Part shown: piece by piece, positions 1-7,946 of the stretch
How the letters are laid out: each line of letters begins with the position of its first letter
How positions within the stretch are numbered: the stretch's first letter is position 1
Program-made: the position numbers and the translations under genes
The notes under the pieces: generated by a model
Database searches by the model: none
Seen by the model: only the letters and a program-made list of their open reading frames with translations
Told to the model about the DNA's origin: nothing
From: Pseudomonadota bacterium
Lineage (GTDB): Bacteria; Pseudomonadota; Gammaproteobacteria; Steroidobacterales; Steroidobacteraceae
NCBI GenBank assembly: GCA_021826035.1
Contig: JAKBBE010000083.1
Coordinates: 1-12,003 of the forward strand
Direction of reading: 5' to 3'
DNA: 12,003 nt

Positions 1-1138
1 TGGCGCGCTCGTCCATCCGGCCGCTGATCGCCACGTAATCGGCCATGGCGAGGTGCTGGACGAGTTCGCACAGTCCGACGCCGCCCGCGTGCGGAAAGAC
101 GCGCACCCCGAACTTCGCGGCCATCAGGAGGATGGCCAGGTTCTCGTTGACTCCGCCGACCCGCGTCGCATCGATCTGCAACAGATCGACGGCGCGAGCC
201 TGCAGCAGCTGTTTGAACATGACGCGGTTGTGCGTGTGCTCGCCGGTGGAGATCGGCATCGGGGCCACCGCTTGGCGGATGGCGGCATGTCCGAGGATGT
301 CATCGGGACTGGTGGGCTCTTCGGCCCAGGCGATATCGAAGCCGGCGAGCGCCTGCAGCCAGGGGATGGCCGTGCGCACGTCCCAGCGCTGGTTGGCGTC
401 GATCGCGATCGCCACGCCCGGTCCGGCCGCGGCGCGGGCGATCTGGCAGCGACGCACGTCGTCCTCGAGGTTCCGGCCCACTTTGAGCTTGAGCGTGCGA
501 AAGCCATCCGCGACCGCCTCTCGGGTGAGGGTGGCGAGCTTCTCATCCGAGTAGCCGAGCCACCCGGGTGAGGTCGTGTAGGCGGGATAGCCGTGCGCGA
601 GCAGCGTTGCGGTACGCTCGCGGCGGCCCTCGGCGGCGACCGTCAATAGGGAGAGCGCCTCGGCGGGCGTCAGGGCATCGCTGATGTAGCGGAAGTCGAT
701 CAGGTCGACGAGCGCTGCGGGACTCATCTCCCCGAGCAGTCGCCAGAGCGGCTTGCGGGCGCGCCGTGCGGCCAGATCCCAAACGGCATTCACGACCGCG
801 CCGACGGCCATGTGCATCACACCTTTCTCGGGTCCCAACCACCGCAGTTGCGAATCATCGGTGAGCGACCGGGCAAACCCGCCGAGATCCTCCAGCGTCC
901 GTTCGACGTCGCGTCCCACTACCCGGTGCGCCAGAGCGTCCAGCGCGGCCGTCTGCACGTCGTTGCCGCGTCCGATGGTGAAGACGAAGCCGTGACCCTG
1001 CAACTGCGGCTGATCGGTGCGCAGGATGAGGTAGGCGGCGGAGTAGTCCGGGTCCGGGTTCATCGCATCGGAGCCGTCGAGCTGCGCGGAGGTCGGGAAG
1101 CGGATGTCGTGGGTCTCGAGTGCCGTGATCACGGGCAT
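1..1138 (-). CDS. fucD: L-fuconate dehydratase (enolase superfamily), 3' end cut by window edge
   Basis: Dehydrates L-fuconate to 2-keto-3-deoxy-L-fuconate in the cytoplasm, the third step of the oxidative L-fucose pathway. Translating the reverse strand from the ATG at 1138 gives 379 uninterrupted residues, against about 440 for the family, so only the C-terminus is missing. The N-terminal capping domain (roughly 1-140) contains the fuconate-dehydratase-like stretch [16 protein letters not shown]. The barrel domain shows the full catalytic set: the KLK motif (K217, K219), metal ligands D247 (IDANQRWD), E273 (AEEP) and E300 (GEH), and the D323/H350 dyad ([16 protein letters not shown]). These fall within one residue of the positions I recall for the X. 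campestris enzyme. The start overlaps the lactonase stop by 10 bases, so the two are probably translationally coupled; no strong Shine-Dalgarno is seen. Human ENOSF1 belongs to the same family, but the pathway neighbours make fuconate the obvious substrate. Confidence 0.95.
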   Translation of the reverse strand, partial: MPVITALETHDIRFPTSAQLDGSDAMNPDPDYSAAYLILRTDQPQLQGHGFVFTIGRGNDVQTAALDALAHRVVGRDVERTLEDLGGFARSLTDDSQLRWLGPEKGVMHMAVGAVVNAVWDLAARRARKPLWRLLGEMSPAALVDLIDFRYISDALTPAEALSLLTVAAEGRRERTATLLAHGYPAYTTSPGWLGYSDEKLATLTREAVADGFRTLKLKVGRNLEDDVRRCQIARAAAGPGVAIAIDANQRWDVRTAIPWLQALAGFDIAWAEEPTSPDDILGHAAIRQAVAPMPISTGEHTHNRVMFKQLLQARAVDLLQIDATRVGGVNENLAILLMAAKFGVRVFPHAGGVGLCELVQHLAMADYVAISGRMDERA

Positions 1139-1998
1139 GGAGTGCAGCCTTGTGCGAAAGAGGAGACATCGAGCCGGTAGAGGCGCACGGCGGTGTGCCG
1201 GAACACATCGTCTTCATGTCCCGGGGCGTGGCGCCGAACCAGTTCGAGCGCCAGATCGAGCCACTGGCCGTAGGATGCTCTGAGCGTCAGGACCGGCCAG
1301 TCGCTGCCCCAGAGGATGCGTTCGGGACCGAAGTGTCGAAACAGCGTCGCGACGATCCCCTCGAGCGCCGCTGCGCCGGCGCCCGCGGGCGCCTCGCTGA
1401 GCAGTCCGGAGAGCTTGCAGTACAGCGGGGTTGTGCGAGCCAGGGCTGCGATCTGCTCGGCCCAGGGGGCCGCGGCGTGTGCCGCCGGATCGGGCTTCCC
1501 GGCGTGATTCAGTACGGCGCGCAACTGCGGATGTCGGCGCAGGCGAGCGGCCAGCGCGGGCAGGTGCCGGGGCCGGACCAACGCATCGAAGACGAGATCG
1601 CCCTCGATGAGGGCATCGAAGGCGGGATCGAGTGCGGGGCGGGCCAACCAGTCGGGATCCTGAAGGTCCTGGACCATCGGCCGCAGCCCCTTGAGGTAGC
1701 CTCCCGAGGCCTGGGCGAGGGCGCGGATGCGCTCGGGCGCCTGCGGGGCGTCGAACGCCACCCAGCCGACGACGCCGGCGATGAACGGGTGTGCGCGGGC
1801 GAGCTCGAAGAGGAACAGACTCTCCGCTTCGCTCGGCGCGGCCTGCACGAGCACCGTGGCGCGCACGTCGGCCTGCGCCAGTGCCGCTGTCAGGTCGGCC
1901 GGCTCGAAGTCGCGATAGAGCGCACCGGCGGCCGGGGTGAGCCCACTGTAATCGCCGCGTGCGAGCCGCCAGAAATGCTGGTGGGCATCGACCCGCAT
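1129..1998 (-). CDS. L-fuconolactone hydrolase (amidohydrolase superfamily, COG3618)
   Basis: Predicted to hydrolyse L-fucono-lactone to L-fuconate, linking the upstream dehydrogenase to the downstream dehydratase. The 289-residue protein opens with the amidohydrolase metal motif DAHQHFW (H6, H8). It carries LKGLRP (K103), NHAGKPD (H165), YCKLSGL (K195) and the barrel-end motif WGSDWPV (D233), all typical of COG3618 lactonases. Length matches the family. The ATG at 1998 shares its A with the TGA of the aldo/keto reductase (TGATG), a classic re-initiation junction. A GTG one codon earlier (2001) is also in frame but less likely. The last ten bases overlap fucD. Substrate assignment comes from gene context; related members hydrolyse other sugar lactones such as rhamnono- or galactonolactone. 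Confidence 0.9.
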   Translation of the reverse strand: MRVDAHQHFWRLARGDYSGLTPAAGALYRDFEPADLTAALAQADVRATVLVQAAPSEAESLFLFELARAHPFIAGVVGWVAFDAPQAPERIRALAQASGGYLKGLRPMVQDLQDPDWLARPALDPAFDALIEGDLVFDALVRPRHLPALAARLRRHPQLRAVLNHAGKPDPAAHAAAPWAEQIAALARTTPLYCKLSGLLSEAPAGAGAAALEGIVATLFRHFGPERILWGSDWPVLTLRASYGQWLDLALELVRRHAPGHEDDVFRHTAVRLYRLDVSSFAQGCTPCP

Positions 1999-3059
1999 CA
2001 CGGGGTGGGGAGTGCGGCGGCGAGGACTCCGGCGCTGCGCAGTCGCTCCCAGAGCGAGGCCGGCAACGGCGTGCGCGTGCGCTCGACGGTGCTCGCGGCT
2101 TCCTGCGCAGAGCGAATGCCTGCGATGACCGACACCACCGCCGGGTGCGCCAGGGGGAACTGTAGCGCCGCTGCACCGACGTCGACGCCTTCCTCGGCAC
2201 AGATCTGGTACACGCGCTCGGCACGCTGGCGCGTGGCGGCATCGACGGGGAGGTAATTATAGGTCTCCCCCGGTGCGTTCGGTGCCGCGAGCAGCCCGGA
2301 GTTGAAGGGTCCGCCGATGAGCACGCCGACGCCGCGGCGCAGCGCCTCCTCGAGCACCCCGCCGCCGGGCCCGGTGGCACCGAGATTCTGTTCGAGCAGC
2401 GTGTAGCGTCCGGCGAGCAGGAGGTAATCGAGAGGGAATCGCGGCAGGATCTCGAGGCATACGGCCGCCTCGTTCACGCCGATGCCAATGGCGCGGCACA
2501 CGCCCGTGGCCTTCAAGTGCGCCATCGCCGGAAGCGCCTCCTCGAGCGCCTGACGCAGCATGCGCTCGTGCTGTGCGCCATGCGTCTCGCGACCCACGTC
2601 ATGCAACAGCAGAATGTCGACGCGCGTGCGGCGCAGCCGCTCGAGGCTCGACTCGAGCGAGCGCAGAACGCCTTCGCGCGAGTAGTCGAACAGCGCGCGC
2701 TGCCCGCGGACCTCGAATCCGTCGCCGGGCGCAGCGCCGTCTTCGGCCGGCACGATGCGCCGGCCGACCTTGGTGGAAATGATCACCCCGTCGGGCGTCG
2801 GGCCGCCAAGCGCCGCGCCGAGACGGCGCTCGCTGAGACCGTAGCCGTAGAACGGTGCGGTGTCGAAATAGCGCACGCCGAGCGCGAGGGCCTGCTCGAT
2901 CGCCTGCGCCGCGCTCTGATCGGAGAGAGCGTGGTAGAGGTTGCCGAGCGCCGCACCGCCGAAACCCAGGGCCGGGACGGCGAGCGCGGCTGCGGGCCGG
3001 GACCGCCGGGCCGTCGCAGACGCTGGGTGCACAGATCGGGTCGGCGGTTCAGAATTCAT
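1998..3059 (-). CDS. Aldo/keto reductase, probable NAD(P)-dependent L-fucose dehydrogenase
   Basis: First gene of the leftward operon, predicted to oxidise L-fucose to L-fucono-lactone. The 353-residue protein is a single TIM-barrel aldo/keto reductase of the D-threo-aldose 1-dehydrogenase/L-fucose dehydrogenase type. The catalytic tetrad is visible: D66 (YFDTAP), Y71 (FYGYGLSER), K97 (STKVGR) and H153 (LLLHD). The C-terminal cofactor region contains VVSVIAGIRS. About 25 residues precede the first barrel strand, slightly longer than usual. No clear Shine-Dalgarno precedes the ATG at 3059, and a GTG at codon 10 is an alternative start. A sigma70-like promoter lies about 25 bases upstream. The family also contains pyridoxal 4-dehydrogenase; fuconate dehydratase and lactonase in the same operon favour L-fucose. 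Confidence 0.88.
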   Translation of the reverse strand: MNSEPPTRSVHPASATARRSRPAAALAVPALGFGGAALGNLYHALSDQSAAQAIEQALALGVRYFDTAPFYGYGLSERRLGAALGGPTPDGVIISTKVGRRIVPAEDGAAPGDGFEVRGQRALFDYSREGVLRSLESSLERLRRTRVDILLLHDVGRETHGAQHERMLRQALEEALPAMAHLKATGVCRAIGIGVNEAAVCLEILPRFPLDYLLLAGRYTLLEQNLGATGPGGGVLEEALRRGVGVLIGGPFNSGLLAAPNAPGETYNYLPVDAATRQRAERVYQICAEEGVDVGAAALQFPLAHPAVVSVIAGIRSAQEAASTVERTRTPLPASLWERLRSAGVLAAALPTP

Positions 3060-3084
3060 AAATAAAAAGAGGTTCTACGGGTAA

Positions 3085-3113
3085 GATACACCGATGCGAC
3101 GCCGACCTGTCAA
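3085..3113 (-). promoter_or_regulatory. Sigma70-like promoter of the fucose dehydrogenase-lactonase-dehydratase operon
   Basis: On the minus strand a perfect -35 box TTGACA (3113-3108) is followed after 17 bases by TGTATC (3090-3085). An overlapping TATCTT (3088-3083) is a second -10 option at 19 bases. Transcription would begin near 3078 and leave a leader of about 20 bases before the ATG at 3059. The site sits between divergent genes, so the iclR product could bind here and control both directions. This is inferred from sequence only. Confidence 0.6.
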
Positions 3114-3168
3114 GGGCGCCTCGTCCTGCCGTAGACTCGCTCGGCTCAACATCACGAGGGAGTGACTC

Positions 3169-3930
3169 ATGCCGCTGATGCGTCCGTACCGGGCTCCGGC
3201 CTTGGAAAAAGGGCTCGAGATTCTCGAATTCCTCGCGCCGCAGCCCGGGCCGGTGACTCTGTCGGAGATCTCCGCCGGCCTCGGCCGTTCCAAGAGCGAG
3301 CTGTACCGGATGCTGCAGGTGCTCGAGGAGCGCGGCTATCTGCGCCGCGCACCGGGCACGGAGGGCTACCAGCTGAGCAACCGCCTGTTCATGCTCGGCA
3401 TGGAGCATCCGCCGGTAAAGGGTCTGATGGAGGTGGCGCCGGCGCACATGCACGAGTTGGCCGACGCCATCCTGCAGCCCTGTCATCTCGCGGTCGCCTC
3501 CGAGGAGTTCATCGTCGTCATCGCCCGCGTGGAATCCCCGCACGACATCGGTTTCATGGTCCGGGTCGGGCACCGCCGTCCGATTCCGCACTCGACCTCC
3601 GGTCTGGTGCTGTTCGCCTTCCAGAGCGAATCGGTGCGCGAGCAGTGGCTGCAGATGCTCGAGCGCAAAGCCGTCACGTTCACGCGCAAGCGGATGATCA
3701 GCGCGGCGCGCACCATTCGCACCCGCGGCTACGTGAGCATCGCGAGCGAGGTGGTCGGCTGCGTGACGGACCTGTCGGCGCCCATTGTGCTGCGCGGTAC
3801 GGCGATCGCAGCCCTCACCGTTCCATTCGTCGAGCGCCGCGGGGCGAACAAGGCGGCACGCGAGCAGGCGATCGGGCGGCTGTGCGCTGCAGCCGAGCGG
3901 ATCTCACGCACGCTCGATCACGGCGCTTGA
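3169..3930 (+). CDS. IclR-family transcriptional regulator, probable local regulator of fucose genes
   Basis: A DNA-binding regulator of 253 residues, the usual IclR length. The N-terminal winged helix-turn-helix spans roughly residues 10-70: LEKGLEILEFL, then LSEISAGLGRSKSELYRMLQ as the helix-turn-helix, and a wing ending GYQLSNRLFMLG. The IclR effector-binding domain occupies roughly 80-250, with the HSTSGLVLFAF and GYVSIASEVVGCVTDLSAPI segments expected of the family. The Shine-Dalgarno GAGGGAG lies about 6 bases before the ATG at 3169. It is divergent from the catabolic operon and just upstream of fucP, a layout typical of a local regulator that senses a pathway sugar or sugar acid. Whether it activates or represses, and which ligand it binds, cannot be read from the sequence. 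Confidence 0.92.
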   Translation: MPLMRPYRAPALEKGLEILEFLAPQPGPVTLSEISAGLGRSKSELYRMLQVLEERGYLRRAPGTEGYQLSNRLFMLGMEHPPVKGLMEVAPAHMHELADAILQPCHLAVASEEFIVVIARVESPHDIGFMVRVGHRRPIPHSTSGLVLFAFQSESVREQWLQMLERKAVTFTRKRMISAARTIRTRGYVSIASEVVGCVTDLSAPIVLRGTAIAALTVPFVERRGANKAAREQAIGRLCAAAERISRTLDHGA

Positions 3931-3955
3931 CGGCGCCGCGGAACGGGTTTTATAT
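3927..3955 (+). promoter_or_regulatory. Probable fucP promoter
   Basis: TTGACG (3927-3932), overlapping the iclR stop codon, is followed after 17 bases by TTATAT (3950-3955), or after 18 by TATATG (3951-3956). The local run TTTTATAT stands out against GC-rich surroundings. Transcription would start near 3962, giving a leader of about 85 bases before fucP, so fucP and the genes after it need not depend on iclR transcription. Confidence 0.5.
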
Positions 3956-3956
3956 G

Positions 3957-3971
3957 TGGAGTACGATTTCA
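3957..3971 (+). promoter_or_regulatory. Candidate IclR/KdgR-like operator at the fucP promoter
   Basis: TGGAGTACGATTTCA is an imperfect 15-base inverted repeat (TGnAnT, three bases, AnTnCA) just downstream of the predicted -10 box, where a bound repressor would block transcription. It resembles the TGAAAY-N3-RTTTCA sites of KdgR-type IclR proteins, with the right half matching better than the left. A looser match, GTAAGATACACC (3081-3092), in the divergent promoter region resembles GTACGATTTCACC (3961-3973) with one gap. The call is tentative. Confidence 0.25.
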
Positions 3972-4048
3972 CCAGCGAGAACTGGCGTGGCGCCGTCCCG
4001 GGGGATGCGCAAGCGCCGGCACTGAGCGGGTTGGGCAGGGGGGCGGTG

Positions 4049-5356
4049 ATGTACGAAGTGGAGGGCACCGTGGCGACACGCGCCGGCACTCTCGCCGAGC
4101 GTGCGCGGCGCGGCGTGCTGCCGCTCGTGCTGATCGTGAGCCTGTTCTTCCTGTGGGGCGTGGCGAACAACCTCAATGACATTCTGATCCGCCAGTTCAA
4201 GCGCGCCTTCGAGCTCACCGACCTGCAGTCCGGGCTGGTCCAGTCGGCGTTCTATCTCGGCTACTTTCTCTGTGCCCTGCCGGCCGGACTGATGATGCGT
4301 CGGTACGGCTACAAGGCCGGGATCGTGCTCGGGCTGTTGCTGTACGCCGCGGGTGCCTTGCTCTTCTACCCCGCGGCGCAACTGCGCACGTACGGGTTCT
4401 TCCTCTTCGCGCTGTTCGTCATTGCGAGCGGTTTGTCCTTTCTCGAGACCTCGGCCAACCCTTTCGTCACGGTGCTGGGTGCACCCGAGGGGGCCGAGCG
4501 GCGGCTGAACTTCGCCCAGGCGTTCAACCCGCTCGGCTCGATCGCCGGGGTGGCGATCGGCCGGTTTTTCATCTTCTCGGTGGCCCCTGACACCCGGGCC
4601 CAACTTGCGGCGCTGAGTCCGACGGCACGGGCGGCCTACTACGGCGCGCAGACCCGGGTGGTCCAGATGCCCTACGTGCTGATCGGCGTGACGGTCATTG
4701 CACTGGCGGTGCTCATCGCGGCGACGCGCTTTCCGCTGGCGCAGGACGGTGCGCTCGGGACGCACCCGCAGCGCAGCGGGTGGCGCGCGTTGCTGATGCG
4801 ACCACGGCTTGCGTTCGCCGTCGTGGCGCAGTTTTTCTACGTCGGGGCGCAGGTGGGGGTGTGGAGTTATCTGATCCGCTACGCCGAGGGCACGATCCCG
4901 GGCACCGCCGATCGGACCGGCGCGGACTATCTGCTCCTCTCGCTGGTGCTGTTCATGTTCGGGCGCTTCGCCGGCACGGCGCTGATGCGGCGGGTGGCCC
5001 CGGCCCGGCTGCTGGCGCAGTTCGCGGCGATCAACGCGCTGCTGGCGGCGCTCGCCGTCGCCGTGCCGGGACGGATCGGACTGACCGCGCTGATCGCCAT
5101 GAGCTTCTTCATGTCCGTGATGTACCCGACGATCTTCGCACTCGGCGTGCAGGGTCTTGGCGAGCTGCGCAAGCTGGCCGCCTCGCTGCTGGTGATGGCC
5201 ATCATCGGCGGGGCGGTGCTGACCCCAGCGATGGGCGCGCTCTCGGGCTGGGCCGGCATCCGTGCATCGATGGCGGTACCGCTGATCGGATTTGTCGTCG
5301 TGCTGGCGTTCGCGGTGTACGTGCAGCATCTGAGTGTTCGGGAGAAATTCGTATGA
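4049..5356 (+). CDS. fucP: L-fucose:H+ symporter FucP (MFS, FGHP family)
   Basis: Inner-membrane proton symporter that imports L-fucose. From the ATG at 4049 it encodes 435 residues, against 438 for E. coli FucP, and is rich in hydrophobic segments consistent with 12 membrane helices. The similarity is clear throughout: SLFFLWGVANNLNDIL, GLVQSAFYLGYF, LETSANPFVTVLG, YVGAQVGVWSYLIRYA, YPTIFALGVQGLG and IIGGAVLTPAMG. The two acidic residues important for proton and sugar binding in E. coli FucP (D46, E135) are conserved as D44 and E133. A longer open frame reaches back into iclR, but the purine-rich GGCAGGGGGGCGG before 4049 and the normal family length support this start; a GTG immediately upstream (4046) is also possible. 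Some relatives carry glucose or galactose, but the fucose pathway next door supports L-fucose. Confidence 0.93.
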   Translation: MYEVEGTVATRAGTLAERARRGVLPLVLIVSLFFLWGVANNLNDILIRQFKRAFELTDLQSGLVQSAFYLGYFLCALPAGLMMRRYGYKAGIVLGLLLYAAGALLFYPAAQLRTYGFFLFALFVIASGLSFLETSANPFVTVLGAPEGAERRLNFAQAFNPLGSIAGVAIGRFFIFSVAPDTRAQLAALSPTARAAYYGAQTRVVQMPYVLIGVTVIALAVLIAATRFPLAQDGALGTHPQRSGWRALLMRPRLAFAVVAQFFYVGAQVGVWSYLIRYAEGTIPGTADRTGADYLLLSLVLFMFGRFAGTALMRRVAPARLLAQFAAINALLAALAVAVPGRIGLTALIAMSFFMSVMYPTIFALGVQGLGELRKLAASLLVMAIIGGAVLTPAMGALSGWAGIRASMAVPLIGFVVVLAFAVYVQHLSVREKFV

Positions 5357-5895
5357 AGCGTCTGGTGTTCGCGTTGGATCTGGTCGATGACCGTGAGGCG
5401 ATCGCCGAGTACGAGGCCTGGCATCAGGCCGGTCGAGTCTGGCCGACGGTGCTCGAATCGTTGCGCGCCTGCGGACTGGAGAACGTGGAGATCTTCCGCA
5501 CCGGCAACCGGCTGTGCCTGATCATGGATGCGCCGGAGACGTTCTGCCTCGAGGCGAAGGCCGCCGCCGATGCCGTGAATCCGGAAGTGCAGGCGTGGGA
5601 GCGGCTGATGTGGCGGTTTCAGCGCGCACTCCCGTGGGCCGCGCCGGGCCAGAAATGGGTGCCGATGCCGCGGATGTTCTCCCTGGCGCAGCTCAGTGCG
5701 CCGGCGGCCCCGGCGCCGGCGGCCGAGGTCGCGACGCGGCGCAAACCCGTGCCGATGCATGCGCCGCGGACCGGACTGCCGCGCAGCGAATCGCGCGCGG
5801 TGGTGCGCGGACGGGCGGAATTCCTGGCGTTTCGTGCGGCGACGCCGACGGTGGACCGATCGGGCGCCGAGCACGTGGCCCGCAGGTCCAAATGA
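5353..5895 (+). CDS. L-rhamnose mutarotase-family protein (RhaM/DUF718), probable L-fucose mutarotase with C-terminal extension
   Basis: Predicted to interconvert alpha and beta anomers of the imported sugar so the dehydrogenase receives the right one. The N-terminal 110 residues of this 180-residue protein are a RhaM-type ferredoxin-like fold: EYEAWHQ supplies Y20 and H24, equivalent to Y18 and H22 of E. coli RhaM, followed by VWPTVLESL, then NRLCLIMDA and a late WERLMWRFQ. RhaM proteins are usually about 105-115 residues, so residues from about 113 onward form an extra Ala/Pro/Arg-rich tail (APAAPAPAAE, then several arginines) with no domain I recognise. The ATG overlaps the fucP stop as ATGA, and the gene ends in a second ATGA with the esterase. 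Fucose rather than rhamnose as substrate is inferred from context. Confidence 0.85.
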   Translation: MKRLVFALDLVDDREAIAEYEAWHQAGRVWPTVLESLRACGLENVEIFRTGNRLCLIMDAPETFCLEAKAAADAVNPEVQAWERLMWRFQRALPWAAPGQKWVPMPRMFSLAQLSAPAAPAPAAEVATRRKPVPMHAPRTGLPRSESRAVVRGRAEFLAFRAATPTVDRSGAEHVARRSK

Positions 5896-7946
5896 GGCTC
5901 GCGGTCCTCAGGGTGGGGCCGGTGCTCGCGGCGCTGGCGCTGTGCGCGGGCGTCCCGGCGCGCGCCGAGGCGGCGGTTGCGCCCGGCCCCTCGGCGCCGC
6001 TCCTGTATGCCACGTTCCAGGACCATGCCGTGCTGCAGCGCGGCGTCGCGATCCCGGTGTGGGGTGTGACCCGCCCGGGCGCGACGGTGCGCGTACGTCT
6101 GGCCGGTGAGACGGGCAGCGCGCGCGCGAGCGCATCGGGCCGCTGGCGCACGACGCTTTCGGCACTGCCGGCCGGCGGGCCGTACACGCTGAGCGCGGTG
6201 AGTAGCGCCGCAGCGCACGAAACGGTGACCGACGTGATGATCGGGGACGTGTTCCTGTGTTCCGGTCAGTCGAACATGGAGTACCCGACGCGCATCGCCG
6301 ACGGCTACGACTCCGCGGTGCGCAGCGCGCACAACCGGATGATCCGGCTGTTTCACGTGCAGCGGTGGCGCAGTGCGGTGCCCCGGCGCACCTTCGGTGC
6401 CGGGGCGCGTTGGCGGGTGGTGAGCCCGAAGTCCGTGCGCAATTTCTCAGCGGTGTGTTACCTGTTCGGGCGCTCGCTGCAGCCGGCGATCGGGGTGCCG
6501 ATCGGGTTGATCGAGTCGGCGTGGGGCGGCTCGCTGATCCAGGCCTGGATCGGCGCGCGGCACATCCGCCGGCTGGGCGGGTTTGCTCCGCAGTTGCAGC
6601 TGCTGCCCGTGTACCAGGCCTCACCGGCGCGGGCCGAGCGGGCGTGGAATCGGATCGCCGCCGCGTGGTGGCACGCGCATGATCCGGCCAGTGCCGCGCC
6701 CCTGCCGTGGTTCGCACCGAGCTATGACGATGCGCATTGGGCGAGCATCGTTCCGGATGGCACGTGGCGCGTGTGGAACGTGCCGCAGCTGAAGACGTTC
6801 AACGGCATCGTGTGGATGCGCAAGGCACTCACGCTGCCGGCGCAGGCGGCCGGCGAGACGGCCGTGCTGTCCCTCGGAGCGATCGATCAGTCGGATATCA
6901 CCTACGTGAACGGGGTCGAGGTGGGTGCCTCTGAGGGATACGACGTGCCCCGGCGGTACCCCGTCCCGGCAGGCGTGCTGCGGGCCGGACGCAACGTCAT
7001 CGCGATCGGGATCTTCGGCGGGGCCGGGCTCCTCAGCCCGGCGAATCGGCTCTCACTGCGCCTGTCCGAGGGGGCGACCGTGCCGCTCTCGGGTCGCTGG
7101 CGCTTCAAACGCTCGGTGCCGATGCGGCGCACCGGGCAAATTCCGCACGTGCCGTGGCTGAACCAGTTTGGTCTCACGGTCCTCTACAACGGCATGATCC
7201 GTCCGCTCGGCCGGACCCGGGTGCGCGGCGTCGTCTGGTACCAAGGGGAGTCGGACGCCGATCAGCCGCAGGCCTATGTGCGGCTCTTGAGCTCGCTGAT
7301 CGGCGACTGGCGCGGGCAGTTCGGTGCCCGCACGCCGTTCCTGATCGTGCAGTTGCCGAACTTCATGGCCTATCACACGCGGCCGCGGCACTCGGACTGG
7401 GCCTGTCTGCGCGAGGCGCAGCGGCGCGTCGCGAGGGCGCTGCCGCGCGTGGGACTCGCCGTGACGATCGACATCGGGTCGCGGCGCATCATTCACCCGG
7501 CCGACAAGGCCGATGTTGGGAGGCGGCTGGCACGGCTCGCCCGCACATTGATTTATCACCAGGCCGTGACCGGCCAGAGTCCCTCACCGGTGGCCGCCTG
7601 GCGCGCAGGCGAGCGGGTCATGGTGGGTCTGGACTCGCACCACGACGGTCTGCTCACCGAGGAGTCGAATCGGCCGCTCGGCTTTCAGCTCTGTCACCGC
7701 GGGCGCTGCGCCTTTGTCGATGCCCGTCGCGACGGCGCCGCGATCGCACTGAATGCGGCCTCGGTGCCGGGCGCCACTCGGGTCCGGTATTGCTGGGACG
7801 ACAGTCCGATCTGCAATCTGTATGACCGTGCGGGCCTGCCCGCCGTCCCGTTCGAAATGCGGATTCGTGCGCGTCAACCGGCCGCCGCGGGGGCCTCCGA
7901 CCGGCGTGCGGCCGACGTGCGACTGCCGGGGTGTGCGGGAGGGTGA
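5892..7946 (+). CDS. Secreted carbohydrate acetylesterase (sialate O-acetylesterase-like, SGNH/SASA; CE20-like)
   Basis: Predicted to remove acetyl groups from a glycan in the periplasm or outside the cell. The 684-residue protein begins with a signal peptide (MRLAV, hydrophobic core to about residue 20, cleavage near PARAEA). A small beta domain (about 36-110, including FQDHAVLQRG and IPVWG) precedes the SGNH domain. S127 in CSGQSNMEYP is the likely nucleophile, WYQGESD (449-455) is a conserved block, and H535 in IIHPADKADVG the likely catalytic histidine. Between the two SGNH halves (about 275-395) is an inserted jelly-roll, beta-galactosidase-like module (WASIVPDGTW, SLGAIDQSDITYVNGVEVG). 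This architecture matches sialate O-acetylesterases and the xyloglucan acetylesterases of Xanthomonas (CE20). Fucose context favours a fucosylated plant polysaccharide or glycoprotein over sialic acid. The start overlaps the mutarotase stop as ATGA. The last 24 residues are Ala/Arg-rich and may be non-native tail. Confidence 0.85.
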   Translation: MRLAVLRVGPVLAALALCAGVPARAEAAVAPGPSAPLLYATFQDHAVLQRGVAIPVWGVTRPGATVRVRLAGETGSARASASGRWRTTLSALPAGGPYTLSAVSSAAAHETVTDVMIGDVFLCSGQSNMEYPTRIADGYDSAVRSAHNRMIRLFHVQRWRSAVPRRTFGAGARWRVVSPKSVRNFSAVCYLFGRSLQPAIGVPIGLIESAWGGSLIQAWIGARHIRRLGGFAPQLQLLPVYQASPARAERAWNRIAAAWWHAHDPASAAPLPWFAPSYDDAHWASIVPDGTWRVWNVPQLKTFNGIVWMRKALTLPAQAAGETAVLSLGAIDQSDITYVNGVEVGASEGYDVPRRYPVPAGVLRAGRNVIAIGIFGGAGLLSPANRLSLRLSEGATVPLSGRWRFKRSVPMRRTGQIPHVPWLNQFGLTVLYNGMIRPLGRTRVRGVVWYQGESDADQPQAYVRLLSSLIGDWRGQFGARTPFLIVQLPNFMAYHTRPRHSDWACLREAQRRVARALPRVGLAVTIDIGSRRIIHPADKADVGRRLARLARTLIYHQAVTGQSPSPVAAWRAGERVMVGLDSHHDGLLTEESNRPLGFQLCHRGRCAFVDARRDGAAIALNAASVPGATRVRYCWDDSPICNLYDRAGLPAVPFEMRIRARQPAAAGASDRRAADVRLPGCAGG

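Noticed and set aside
1150..2256. Plus-strand open frame of 368 codons across the lactonase and reductase
   Set aside because: It is antisense to two well-supported enzymes and has no recognisable domain.
3950..5329. Long minus-strand open frame opposite fucP
   Set aside because: The translation is a string of His/Arg/Gln/Glu, typical of the antisense of a hydrophobic high-GC gene, and fucP on the plus strand is unmistakable.
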